Program-made: the position numbers and the translations under genes
The notes under the pieces: generated by a model
Told to the model about the DNA's origin: nothing
Database searches by the model: none
The model's input: the letters and a program-made list of their open reading frames with translations, nothing else
Assembly: GCA_950106755.1 (NCBI GenBank)
Contig: OX467089.1
Coordinates: forward strand, 20,131,345 to 20,195,344
From: Climacium dendroides
Taxonomy: Eukaryota; Streptophyta; Bryopsida; Hypnales; Climaciaceae
Direction of reading: 5' to 3'
DNA length: 64,000 nucleotides
Shown: piece after piece, positions 1 to 11,345 of the stretch
Position numbering within the stretch: position 1 is the first letter of the stretch
Layout of the letters: each line of letters begins with the position of its first letter

Positions 1-7
1 TCACTGT

Positions 8-91
8 AGCAATCCTATGTTTTTATGTTAGCATTAACGTTCACTAATGTTCACTGTAACATCTTCAATGACATAAAAACACGGGGTTGCT
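8..91. repeat. Imperfect inverted repeat at the left edge
   Basis: Arms at 8-28 and 71-91 match in inverted orientation (about 17 of 21 positions; core ACATAAAAACA and its complement) around a 42-bp loop. It lies just beyond the 3' end of the hAT transposase remnant, so it may be part of that element's terminal region, but the window edge prevents a check. Confidence 0.55.
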
Positions 92-116
92 ATATTGAAT
101 ATCTAAATAAATAGCA

Positions 117-1450
117 TCAAGTTAGACAATCCATGTCTAAATAAACACATGATTCTTTTAGTGACAAATGCTTAAATTTTTGTGAATTTTTCCACAAAAC
201 AATGGCCTCAAGTAAAATTACATTAGCACTATCACTATCAGAACCTTCTAAAGCAACACACATGACACTTTCAAGATGTTTAGTTTTCAAATGATTCCTT
301 ATCTTAGATTTGATAGAATTTTGAACAAAAAAACCCTTTCACATGTGGTAGTACTAATACATTGGATTCTAACAATTCAATAAGAATAAGTAGGTTAGGA
401 TACTTAAATTGAAGTGAAGGGCTCCAAGAAATATGACTCTATAAGTCACCAAAACCCTTGTCCAACCATTCAGTGGTTACTTGAAGTTTAAAAGCAAAAA
501 ATTCCTTCTTTGTCACTAAGGGATTAATTAGAGCTTCAAATTTCTTTCCATGAAGCTCTAAATCCTGTCCATAATGACCACATAATACATTCAACTCCAA
601 AATGCCCCAACTAACTAAACCTACTTGCCTAGTAGGCATGTTAGAAGGATTTAAAATTTTAAAAGCACCTATAATTCCATTATTTGTAAAACAACTCTCT
701 AAAGCAAAACAAACATTTTGAGTATAAATTTTTTGAAAGGCAAGGGCAGATTTTAAATCTAACATTGTCCTATTCCTAATCATTTATATATCATGATACA
801 TACAACTACAAATTTCAAATTTCAATCTTTTCATGTAACCTCTAAGTGGACCAAAATCAAGAACATGATAACCAATACTCTCATTAAAGGTGGTAGCATT
901 CAAATCAACAGAATCATCCACAAACAACATTTGAATTTGTGTCATTTCAGTTTTAATTAAAAGACCCAATACAAGAGACATCAACAAATTTGTGTTGAAA
1001 ATTTTTACTAAGAAGAAACAAACTATGCAAAATATAAGCCAAAAAGTGTAAAACATAAATAATTTTGAAAGACCGCAACTTATTGAATAAAATTGGGCTA
1101 GTACCATCATCTTTTGATGGTGGTGTCACAAAAATATACCAAAGCACTCTCTGAACTATCACAAAGAGTTGAAATTGCTTGCCACCTAGATAGCCACTGG
1201 ATTTTACAAAATCTTCTAAGAGTCTTTTATTATCTATTTCATTAAACAACAAAGAACAACCATTTTTTTAGCTACTTCTAAATTTGTTCTATGAGCAATG
1301 CAGTGCATAGCAATCAAATGAGGATTTACCTTGTTTTGTAGCTGTGTTATAATTCTAGATTCGAATCCCACCATCATGAATGCTCCATCTAATTCAAAGC
1401 CTAAAAATTTGTTGAAATCCAATCCTCAATTCTTCAAAGTGTTGGCTCCC
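117..1450 (-). pseudogene. hAT transposase, C-terminal half (broken)
   Basis: This is the second half of a hAT-superfamily transposase of the TTF zinc-finger type, the nuclear enzyme that cuts and pastes the transposon. Reading from 1450 downward, the sequence gives the G-x-D-G-A segment carrying the second catalytic Asp (GFELDGAFMMVG), then NPHLIAMHCIAHRTNL with the family's conserved C/H motif. After degraded stretches comes the hAT dimerisation region (about 120-440) with YPNLLIL, GFFVQNSIKSKIRN and KHLESVMCVALEG, ending at a TGA at 117-119. Frames change and stops interrupt it; a TGA stands where the family has Trp (TLKN-stop-GLDFNKF). The missing N-terminal half lies at 19313-19765 on the same strand and ends almost exactly where this half begins, so the gene was split by a later insertion. 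Family assignment is firm; function is lost. Confidence 0.85.
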
Positions 1451-1673
1451 TAAACCACTGGATCTGTCCTATAGGTGTACCCTGAACCGCATTCTGCAAA
1501 AATTAGCTGTCAGAGAATTAGAATTAAACATGTGCAGGACACTTTAATGAACGCTTATGGACAGATTTAGTAACAGGTTTAGTGATGACGGATATCAAGG
1601 GCGGCGGCGGATTTCATTACATTGTAGTCTTCCTCATCAATGAGCTTCCTCCTCGTGAAAGTTATAAGTTTGG
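1441..1673. other. Left part of an unidentified insert inside the hAT element
   Basis: Non-hAT sequence between the hAT break (about 1443) and the MULE target duplication. Its continuation is at 18990-19312. Together the two pieces make an insert of roughly 560 bp, richer in G+C than its surroundings. I see no LTR ends, inverted termini or coding match that would name it. Confidence 0.5.
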
Positions 1674-1682
1674 TCTTTGTTG
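1674..1682. repeat. Target-site duplication, left copy (TCTTTGTTG)
   Basis: The 9 bases directly left of the MULE terminus are identical to 18981-18989, directly right of the other terminus. A 9-bp duplication is the usual length for Mutator-like elements. Confidence 0.7.
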
Positions 1683-1776
1683 CAACGTCGCTAGTACGTG
1701 AGCGGTGAGCGGTGAGCAACAAGCGGTGAGCAGCAAGTTGTGAGCGGGGAGCATTGATTTAGGATGAAAAAAGATA
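1683..1776 (+). repeat. MULE left terminal inverted repeat
   Basis: Pairs with the complement of 18888-18980. Shared blocks in order are CAA, GCTAGTA[C/T]GTGAGC, several GTGAGC/GAGCGG units, and a distal block resembling GTGAGC[G/A]GGGAGC followed by GATTT(T)AGG and AAAAAAGA. Identity is roughly 70-75 percent by eye with small indels. The internal GTGAGC units also form a short direct-repeat array. Confidence 0.72.
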
Positions 1777-1935
1777 AAGTTGCATGAAAATGAATGAAAG
1801 TGGATGGAAAAAATGGATGAAAGGAGATGAAAAATAGATGAAAGTGGATGGAAAAAATGGATGAAAGGAGATGGAAAAAATGGATGAAGGTGGATGCAAA
1901 AATAGAAGACAATGGATGAAAAGAGCAGATGAAAA
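1777..1935. repeat. Purine-rich minisatellite of GGATGAAA/GGATGGAAAAAAT units
   Basis: Imperfect tandem repeat next to the left terminus, built from alternating GGATGAAAGGAGATG and TGGATGGAAAAAATGGATG units. The plus strand is almost purely purine. Open frames on the complement are low-complexity artefacts (Phe/His/Ser/Pro-rich). Confidence 0.8.
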
Positions 1936-2397
1936 AGGTAAAAATTAGAATACATACCATTCAAAATTTTAACTTCACTACTATAGTGCCTATGACCGTG
2001 GAAGTAAATTGTCTTAAAACCAAATAAGTTTAGAGTTGAATTGAATTGCTTTTGTGCCATATAATAAATCTCAAATAGACCTATTACCATGGACATTTTT
2101 AGAATTGATGATTGTATAGACTTTGTTTCAAGTAGAAATGAGAGAATTTGAACCCTAAACTAAAAAATTAAAATTAAAACACAATGGTTAGAAGAAAATG
2201 AAGGTACAAACACATGATATCAATGATGGAATATAATAAACCATAATGCAAAATATAGGTAGAAGGAAAACAACAAAAATTACACAGTAATCTCAATGCT
2301 GAAAGTGAAATGGAAGTAGTGGCCCTTTTAGTCTCACTACATATACATTGATGAGTACAGAAGGTACAAAAGTTGATATTGTTTTGCAATAAAAAAT

Positions 2398-5300
2398 CTA
2401 ACTTAGAGCTAAATGATTTAATATCCCACTAAAAAGGATCTTCTTGACTTCATTGAAACTGAAACTTGGGGCATGAATGAAGGAATCTATTGTTGACTCA
2501 AGGTTGCAAATGATCGTAAAAACAAAATAGAGATGCTTACAATTTGCCCATTGTCTTCGCTTGCCTAATGACTTTATAGCCATTTCTTTGAAGTATGGAC
2601 ATGAACACTCTGGAAATGATGAAATAGTAAGCATATATTACTCAATTTTAGGCTCCAATCCAAAGTCAAGGTAAACAATGCAGCCAAATCCAGGGTGAGG
2701 AACCATTGTTACTTGACGAATGGATGCCTTCAGTGTAATTGCAGATGCGCAATTGTTCGCGTGTTTTACTGTTGGCGTCTTCGGGTTCCGACGAATGGTT
2801 TTTCTTGACCGAATTTTTGGATGCTCATCTGGTATATATGGAATAGGATAAACAGAGACCAAATCTAAACCTGCTTCTCCGCCAAACAATCTTTGGGGTG
2901 AAATAACTTGACGTTGTGGAAGTTGGAAGCCAGCAGTTTCAAATGCTAAAATCTCTTGCTTTGACAAATTGGTGCCCATTTTGACAGGCCATATGGCAGG
3001 GACATTAGGTCTTGACAACACCCACTTTTGACTTGTCCCCTTCATACAACGTTCAATATCATCATTGCAAAAGAAAAATTGCATTTGCTCATTTCGATTT
3101 TTTTTGTAATTGGTCATCATTCCTGTATACGTTGGTGTTGCTGTGGCAATGTTGCTTTGGACAATCCTTGCTGTATATTTCTTTTTTGAAATAGCTTGGA
3201 GGGCAAAGCAAGCCTTTGCTGAGGATTTAGGAAGCCTTGCAATGTGCCACTAAAGCTCATCACAGTTGCTCTCTTGAATTGCTGACACATGAGGAACTCT
3301 GTAAATAAAACCTTCTTTTAAATTGTCCTTAGTTGTCATCAGATCCTCCATCTCTATATCTGTAATTGGAATAACATCTTCAATAATAGGATTCAAATTT
3401 TGAATGCTTGTGGAGGCTCTCTTCGACCTCATTTGAATGCGTGGATGAGAAAAATTCACTTTGTCTAGGCGGTGTGAATCATATTCACAGCCCAATGGCA
3501 TATCTGGCTTGCATTTCGTGATCCAAATACTTCTTCACCTTCAAGACAAGGCTCCCTATTGAGAAACTCCTTCACTTCTAGAATGTTGGACATAGCTTCA
3601 GTGAGCACCTTTGGACTTCTTGATCGTTGCGCTGATCGTTGGGCAACTTGGAGTAACAATTCTTCCTTTCTGGGTCCTGTCCCAGCTTGATTGCCTTTAA
3701 GATATTGATAATATTTGACCATTTGCATGAAGGCTCTTACATAGTCATCAACAGTGGCAATGTATAAATCGTTTCCTCAATTTCTAGATTGTTGAAGCCA
3801 CTTGTTATGGACAGTTTCAGCTAAATTGCAAGAAGGCATTTCTGCGAGCTCAGATTTACTAAGATTCTGAAATGACAATGAAAGCAAAAATGAAAACTTT
3901 GTTAAGAAAAAATATAAATGTATTGTAAGTATTACATTATTACTATTAATGTTCATAGTATAACTAATAATAAAAGTAAGAAGGAAATTATAATATGAAT
4001 AAAAAAAAGACAATAAACTTTCTATCATCAAAGACAAAGAAAACAGACCTCTTCTTTAGTTCATGTCGTTTTTTTATCAAAAAACTAGGAGAGGAGGTTA
4101 AGCCGTGTCATTGTCGTTGATGAAGTGGCAAGACATGCTAAATTATGTCTACTTTTAGTGTTACAAAATAAAATGATTGAAGATTCAAATCTCATTATCG
4201 TCATTGATAAGGATTCTTGGTCTCTAATTTAATATAAAATGTTTGATAAATAATGCAATAAATAATAATTCATATTGTTTTTGATGATCTATTTATAGTA
4301 CTTATAAGGGGTGTAGTGAAATCATGGATACAATACATACATTGTCTAAATGATTAATAATGGTTATAAAACTAAATTTTGAATTTCTTGCTATAAATAG
4401 ATTTAAACAAATAGATATTTGAAATTGAATTGATGAAAAATAGATACTTACAAGTTGTTCAAATCCTCCCCATTGGTGGTAACGAAAATGCCAGAACGAT
4501 AGCCAAAGTTCCAATCGATGAAGTCCTTCTTCTATCGTAGCACCAGATGACAACCACCAAGCTTTGATGGCAAGATATCGAGTTTCAGATTCTTTAAAGG
4601 AAATAGCATTCTTGTATTGTTTGCATAGCAAACGATGCTGATCTTGTAAGTCTGATCGAATATCAACTTTTGTATGCTTTTCCATTGATTGAGTCCAATG
4701 GAAAAGGCAAGTTATTTCTGGATTTTTCATTGGAACATGAATGTCGCCTGACCCATAAATTGTCCTCACAGCATTCCAATTTGCTTGGGCACTATCAACC
4801 ATAAATCCCTTGAATTTAGGGTGAGATACCCCGTGTCTTGCAAGAACTGAATTAAAAATTTTCCAAAATACAATTTGAGCAGCGCAGTCTTCAGATTGCA
4901 TATCACAAACAGCAATAGTCATAATGTGACAATACATGGAGTCATAGACATGCCATGCCATGGTAGTCCAACCCTTAACACGTTTAACATGATCAAACAT
5001 TAACCAAGCATCCTGAAGGTCACCGCTAGGTTGCATTCGCTTGACCAAGTCTAGTCCACTACCGGGTCCAACTTCCGACGTTTTGAAGACAAAAACTTTA
5101 TCCATATCCAATCCTTGCCTTGGAAATTTACTCTCCTGAACAAATGCCCAAGGGCTTGTCCCCTTCAATTTTGTAATGCTATCCATAATTCCAAACCTCT
5201 TTAGGTATTTGAATGAAGTTACCTCATTTCGAATATTTGGAGAGCTGAAGTATTTGCACTTGTCAAGAGTTGGAAGAAGCTCATCAATGTTTAGGGTTTT

Positions 5301-6652
5301 CATTGGAACTCCATCCAGACATAGCAATAGTTCTCCCACAAGCTCTTTCGTAGCCTCCAACACAATTGAAGAGTTTGTTGCAACTGGTGTTCTCTCCACC
5401 TGTTCACCAATAAGAAAACGGGTTCGCTCCTTGATGTCTCTGAGTTCACCATCTTTGACAGGATGTTGATGAATGCCAAGATGTACAAATGCACGAGAGA
5501 AGTTCTGTTTTTCAAATACATAATATACCCTTGCGGAACACCTAGCAATACAAGATGGAGGTTGCTTGCATATTTTACAAACAAGTGTTGATTCTTGAAG
5601 ATGTGTACTTTCTACTTCAAATAGTGATGGCGTGAACCTTTCCCATTCTAGTTCATTGACAAGCTTGGTTCGATGAATACGACTAATGAACTCACAGCCC
5701 GGATTGATGCATTGAAGATGTCCTACACACGAAGATGTACGGAATGCTAACCCCATGGTATTTGTTATATTTGTTGTAATAGTTTTAGACTAGACATGGC
5801 CATCATACCACTTATCTATCCCAGTCATTTGTTTAGTTTGAAATAGAGCAGTGGAGGTAGTAGGTGGTGAAAACTCAAAAATGACATCCCCATTGAAAGT
5901 GGAGGTAATACGCTTACTCTAATAGTGTCATAATCAATTTTTTTCAAGACATTTCTACATCCCTTCAATGTACACAATTTTCTTAAACAATTAATGACAG
6001 ATGTAATGGATTCGTTGCTACTAGAGGGATTGATAAATAATGGTTCATAAGAACTCGGCAAGGTACTAGAGCTCGGCAAAGTACTAAAGCTGGGCAAAGT
6101 ACTAGAACTGGGCAAAGTACTAGAGCTGGGCAAAGTACTTGAGTTTGACAAAGTACTTGAGGTTGGCAAAGTACTAGAGCCCGGAAAAGTTGACTCAGAA
6201 TATCGAATCTTAAAGCTTTGCAGTTGCTTGGGAAAATTGTCATCAGAATCATCACTTAGAATGGTGACATCATTCAAACCAAGCTCTAATTTGACTCGTG
6301 TTGTCGGAATTGTTTCAAGAGAGGACGTAGAGGACTAACGAGGTGTAAAAACGCTTGTAGAAGTTACCATGATGGATTCATACAATCCATATACCCTAAA
6401 TTGACCAGATTTCACATGCCACAATCTACCAGCACCATCTGAAGTAGGGACTTGACCAATTGTGTGAGTAAGGTCTTCACTATGGTCATCAAACACCTCT
6501 TCATCAATGTAAAATGACTCCTAGTTCAATTGGAACCTAAGACTTAATCGAAACGCAGAAACCACAGCAAATCCCTCTTTGCTTACTGGAAACGTTATTA
6601 GAACCTCTTTACCATTTGCCCTCACAATAGCCATCTCTGTAAAGTCTACCAT
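2398..6652 (-). pseudogene. MULE transposase with GCM/WRKY-like and SWIM zinc fingers (broken)
   Basis: Decayed Mutator-superfamily transposase. The likely start is the ATG at 6652. In order on the minus strand: an N-terminal segment with a Ser-Thr-Leu-Pro repeat (6050-6190); a cysteine/histidine domain (about 5750-5390, with LQCINPGCEF and HLGIHQHP) resembling WRKY/GCM1 fingers of MULEs; the transposase core (about 5050-4450) with FMVDSAQANW carrying a likely catalytic Asp and CLFHWTQSM, the conserved C-x2-H; an intron from a GTAAGT donor at about 4453 to an acceptor near 3870; and a C-terminal part ending in a SWIM finger (about 2600-2515: CSCPYF then CKHLYFVF). In-frame stops occur at three TAG sites (FQLN-stop-ESFY, FTPR-stop-SSTS, DGHV-stop-SKT), a TGA near 3778 and a TAA near 2639, plus frameshifts near 5890 and 3490. 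It is divergent to the ParB/methyltransferase gene and belongs to the same element. Confidence 0.85.
6055..6183 (-). repeat. 18-bp coding minisatellite in the transposase
   Basis: About seven in-frame copies of an 18-bp unit encode the hexapeptide SSTLPS in the N-terminal part of the transposase. Copies differ by one to three bases. Period divisible by three keeps the reading frame, so this is probably a flexible linker. Confidence 0.8.
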
Positions 6653-7706
6653 TGCTTAAAGATTGAAGTCTCATGAAGATACCATTCTAATTTACGTCCA
6701 TAATGCACTCAGAAGAAATGAATTGAAAAGAAAGAGATTGTGTTGGAAACAAATATGTAGTTAGCTAGTATGATGATGAAGTAGTTTACAACGGCTTTAG
6801 CGATAGTTAGGAAATTGTTTGAAAAATTATCAATGATGAACTCTGACAAAAGTAGAAGAAGTGACATTAATTATGATCCCTTTAAAGAACCTCATTAGAG
6901 AAGAGAAGCACACTAAAAACACCTAATGGTGATATAGTAGACAATAAAGTATAATACCAAATTGATTAAGAATAGTATAAACTTAAATAAATTAGTTAGA
7001 TTAGTAATGATCCAATTATGAAAATAAACATGTCTAATGTTAATTAATTTAATAATGAATATGAATTAAAAAATAAATGAAATACAGTATTTGTCAAGAT
7101 TTTGGTTTGAAGTGGCCCACATTAGAAGTAGCCGTCATTTGTATGAAATAGGAACAAAGAATAAAAGGAAATACAAACATTAATTCCTTAGTAGTGGGAG
7201 CACCAAATCCACTTGCAAGTTTACGTTATAGTAGAAGATTGCTAAAATATTTATACAACAGATGGCATTTACAATAATAGATCTGTCAGATTTCATAATT
7301 TGAATAAGCTTCAGACTTGTACAATTGTCATTTACCGTTGCCCGAGAGTTTAAGCTCTTCTTATTAGTACCTCTTGCTTACCATCTTTATTAGAGTTGTA
7401 GGACATCATTGTAATACTTCTTTGGTTTTGAAAGAGGTTTGAGTTTGTGTTACAGTAGTTATGCATGAAATAGGTGTTTTTTATTCTTATTGTAAAACAT
7501 GATTGTAGATTTGTGAGAGATGAGAATAATGCAGCTTTATCAATTTCTGAAGGCTTTGAATAGCTAAGAAAGGTACTGAAATTAGACTCAATGTTTATTT
7601 GAACAGTTTCTATAGTTAGTAAGGTTGAATGATAGATAGTTTGGAGGTGATAGAGATAGTAGTAATGTGATGCTTGTTGTTTCGGGATGTATGTGTGGTA
7701 GATCAG
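6653..7706. promoter_or_regulatory. Divergent spacer between the two MULE genes
   Basis: About 1.05 kb of AT-rich DNA between the transposase ATG (6652, minus) and the first in-frame ATG of the ParB/methyltransferase gene (7707, plus). It should contain both promoters and any untranslated first exon of the plus gene: the base run just before 7707 ends in CAG and could be a splice acceptor. I see no clear TATA box or repeat that would place a start site. Confidence 0.4.
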
Positions 7707-8835
7707 ATGCTTGAAAAAATCAACATCCTTAAGTCTCAGATTGCAAGTAGGTTGATAAAAAAGAAGAGAAAAAGACGTAAACTATATTACACAACTCCGA
7801 AGGAAAGATCAAGAGCTAAGATGAGAGGGGCCAAAATTTTAGGTAGAGGAGAGCATAGCTATGGTGAGACGTGTAAAGCACTCCATTTTGATGATGAAGA
7901 AGTGACCGACATTGTTGGTGACGGTTATTCATGTCTTGATAAGATTATTGAAGAACCACTACCTATGGTTGAAAGAGATGAGGACACCATAGATGGCGAA
8001 GAAGATGATCAGAGTAAGGGCGAGAGCGAGAACAAGAGTGACAATGATAGCGAAGAACTTGCCCAAAGTAGACAAGATTTGGTAAGTATATCATATTATT
8101 CGATGTTTTAAATAAGATGTAGTGAGAATTTGTTTAGAAAAACACTTGTTAAATACCTATTTACTAGTTAATTACACAACGAAGCTAGTAGATGCTTGAA
8201 AGTGTAGAAGCGTAGACACCAAAATGATTAGGTGGTTCGTTGAATTAGTATGAATTTTTTTTGGTAGAGATGCATTTGCTAGTGAAGACCTTCTCGTATA
8301 TTTACAGAAGACGATTCCAACGGTATATGGCACATAAAAAACGGATAGTTATTGAATGTTTTACGGCCTAAAAACGTTTTCAGCATATTGAAGCCTGGTC
8401 TGAAATCTTCAGAATCGGAAGATTTTTAGGCAAATCTTACCCGAGGACTTTTTTGGTGAACTTTGAGGATTTCTATAAAATTAGTGGTGAGTCTAAAAAT
8501 TCTGAAGATAAAGCGCTAGCCTAAATCTACCAATTTTATACTCTTTTTTTTTTTCAGGTCAGCATTGCAAACCAGTCCAACTGCAAGTCAAAGTTGCTTA
8601 GGGTTTGGCGCAAAGGGGTGAGTGCTCGTTGATAAGGCGTTATTGTTGGTACTGATTATATGCTGCAGATGGAGGAGGGAGAGTTTGTAGTGCATTCGGC
8701 GATGGCTTCGCGTGGAACGCAAGAAGACATTCAGCCAGACATTGAGGTTCGTTCTTCAATTTTTGGGTTCTGTCATTTTTTGTTAGGAGTTTTGTGCATT
8801 TTCTGGGGGACAACAATTTTAGGACCTATAGTTTC

Positions 8836-9260
8836 GAGGAGTCCTCGTTGACAAGGATACCCCAAATTGCGCCCGCTTGAATCAATAGTGTGATGATCGT
8901 TGTTTAGTTTACAACCATTTCGGGAATCCTCGTTGACGAGGATACCTCAAACTGCGCCTGCTTGAATTAAGAGTTTGACGATCGTTGTTTAGTTTACAAT
9001 CATTTCAGGAATCCTCGTTGACGAGGATACCCAAAACTGCGCCTACTTTAATCAAGAATTCTATAATTTTGGGTTTGTTTACAACCATTTCGGGAATCCT
9101 CGTTGACGAGGAAACATAAAATTGCACATTCTCTGCTCAAATCGTTAGGCTTAATTAGACACAACCATTTCGGGGAGTCCTCATTGACGAGGACACCCAA
9201 AACAACTTCTAATCTAATTAAAAATGCTAAGATTTTTTGGTTGTTTTTAACATAATTATT
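8836..9260 (+). repeat. 85-bp tandem repeat with a 16-bp dyad, in intron 2
   Basis: Units begin at 8842, 8927, 9012, 9097 and 9178 (spacing 85, 85, 85, 81), with a degenerate outlier near 9334. Each carries TCCTCGTTGACGAGGA or a near copy, an inverted repeat with 7-bp arms and a TG spacer, and most carry ACAACCATTTCGGG before it. The array lies between exons 2 and 3 of the ParB/methyltransferase gene. Confidence 0.85.
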
Positions 9261-9961
9261 TCGAAGGACAATATCTACACCTTCTTTGAACCAATGCCAA
9301 TATTTTGGTTTGAATTGTACTCACCTCATATAGTCCTTGTTGACGAGGTTGTCCATAACTTGTACTACTTTAAGCTGAACTTTGAGAAAAGATGCCATTT
9401 CATGATTTCCTTATAGCTTCTCTAGTTTTCTAAGAGAATGAGTTTTTAGCTAATTTTAGTTGTTTACTTCAATTCAAACAAAACTCAATATGCATTGTGG
9501 AAATTTTTTAGAGCTTTGAGATGATTTAGGAATTCAGTTGTCAAAATTGTTATATTTGTGTTGTCTTACTTGTATACTACGGTGGTGTAAACAAGGATCA
9601 AGAATGAGTTCATTTTCCTTTCATCTTCATTTACATATAATAGAACACTTATGTCAAGTTTTTTTCAATGATTTGAACTAATCATATGAATGAAGAAGGA
9701 GAAACTGAAATCACATATGTCGAGGAGGAAGAAGGTGAGAACAACAATGATGGTGAGAGGGTTGTTATAGGAGAAACGGGAAGAGTTGTACCTCCGATTG
9801 TTGAGGTAAATGAAATTTCTACAAGTTCTCAACTTTATGTCTTTTTCATTACTTTGTGTATGTACAATTATTCAAAGGAAGAAGTTTTAAATGTAAATCA
9901 CTCTCTTTACAACCTTACCTTAAACTTCTCTAATGCTATTTTATCTATCATTCTTTTGAAG

Positions 9962-10557
9962 GTTGCATCTATGGATCTTCAATTTGAAGATGATGAACCA
10001 AGATGTGAATGTCCACCTGATGTAACAAGTGTATTGGAAAGTGAGCAACTCCACCGCAAACAGCTAAAGGTGGACACTACAAGACTCATCAACACATTGC
10101 GTATCCAACGAGTTTCTAAGTCACGCCTACAGATACCTCTTTGTCGAATGATTGTTATGGACGAGGTTCGACCGGTTGGTGAAATGGATGTTCAAAGATT
10201 GGAGAGTGAGTTCATGAATGGCTATCAAGATGGTGATCGGGTTCTATACATATCACCATACAACAATTTTGAAAAAACTATGGACGTGACTAAAGAAGAA
10301 ATTGCAAGGTGGAATCCTCATTGGCAACATGTGAATGAGGAGTTTGAAAAAGAGTTGAGGGCAGATGAAGACCTTGCCCAATTGAGAGGCAAGATGTTTT
10401 ATGTTTGGGATGGAAATCATCGTGTCTCGGCATGGATGTGACACATCACCAACTATCATCCTACAAAACTTGATTGGCGCAAACAAGTCCATTGCATCAT
10501 ACTTGATCCAAGAGGTCAAGTGACAAACTTGCTAAATGCAATGAGTGATATTAACTG
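9962..10557 (+). other. ParB/sulfiredoxin-like domain exon
   Basis: Within this exon a segment of about 110 residues runs from LCRMIVMDEVRPVGEMDV to FYVWDGNHRVSAW. The layout fits the ParB/Srx nuclease-like fold: a hydrophobic strand with an IxPxxI-like spacing, a helix with paired Leu, G-D-G near a strand, then a DGNHR-x-x-A signature corresponding to the family's G-x-H-R box. The TGA at 10439 directly after AWM is compatible with CGA to TGA decay, since coherent coding continues (HITNYHPTKLDW). Remote homology by motif only. Confidence 0.6.
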
Positions 10558-10924
10558 GTATGTTTCTTGTTCTATTTACATTGGATCAAAATATGAATTC
10601 ATTGCCATGAAATTTGATTTCATTCTCATGCAAATGCATTGTGTAATGTGTAAATCTACTGAGCATGATCATGTGAAGAGTACAATTCTAGCTCGATTGC
10701 GGCGAATTAAAAATTTTGGAGTTCTACCTCTTGCTGATTTCAAGGACCTTATCTCTCTTGAAGAATATCAATACTGTGAGAAGGTGAAGACAATGAGACC
10801 GAGTTGGTTATCTTTAACGGTCAATGTCTTCATCTCCTTCTTGTATAAGGTACAACCATCTTTCCAATTTATTTTTCTTGCAACATTTATATGTCAATAT
10901 TGTAATTCCTTTGACAATCCTTTG

Positions 10925-11345
10925 GCATTGTAATTTCTGTGATTTTTTTGACATTGTAATTTTTGTGATGTTTTGGACATTGTAATTTCTGTGATGTCTT
11001 TCACATTGTAATTTCTGAAATTTCCTTTGACATTGTAAGTTTCAATTTCTGGGTAGTTTGTAGGAAGTTATAGAAAGAATACTTTCAAATAAACTTTGAA
11101 GTCCTTCATTTGTGATTTTTTTGACATTGTGATTTCTAAAATTAGTGTAGTTCCCTTCATATTGTGATTTCTGAAATTTCTGTAGTTCCCTTGACATTGT
11201 GATTTCTGAAATTTTTGTAGTTCCCTTGACATTATGATTTCTGAAATTCCTATAGTTCCTTTGACATTGTGATTTCTGAAATTTCTGTAGTTCCCTTGAC
11301 ATTGTAATTCCTGAAATTTTCTTTGACATTGTAATTTCTGTGATT
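10925..11345 (+). repeat. Intronic minisatellite, copy 1
   Basis: Imperfect tandem array of ACATTGTAATTTCTG and TGAAATTTCTGTAGTTCCC modules, lying just before the acceptor at 11356. The same modules make up the array at 13535-14250 in another intron of the gene. Confidence 0.85.

Noticed and set aside
1340..1372. A tRNA-like B box (GATTCGAATCCC)
   Set aside because: It lies inside the hAT coding remnant; no A box or foldable tRNA could be found around it.
1674..1690. Treating TCTTTGTTG as part of the terminal inverted repeat instead of a target duplication
   Set aside because: It occurs in the same orientation on both sides, whereas the termini are inverted, so a duplication fits better. 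A CAACAAAGA word before the similar array at about 23547 leaves slight doubt.
1660..2100. Long open frames rich in Phe, His, Ser and Pro on the minus strand
   Set aside because: They read through the GGATGAAA minisatellite; composition and lack of splice or domain signals mark them as repeat artefacts.
8836..9260. CRISPR-like reading of the regular 85-bp repeats
   Set aside because: The repeated part is most of the unit rather than a short repeat with unique spacers, and the genome is eukaryotic.
10558..10663. Continuous reading through this stretch of the accessory gene without an intron
   Set aside because: The open frame exists, but the stretch is AT-rich, starts with a good donor (GTATGT) and breaks the coherent coding sense; an intron is more likely, though the acceptor is uncertain.
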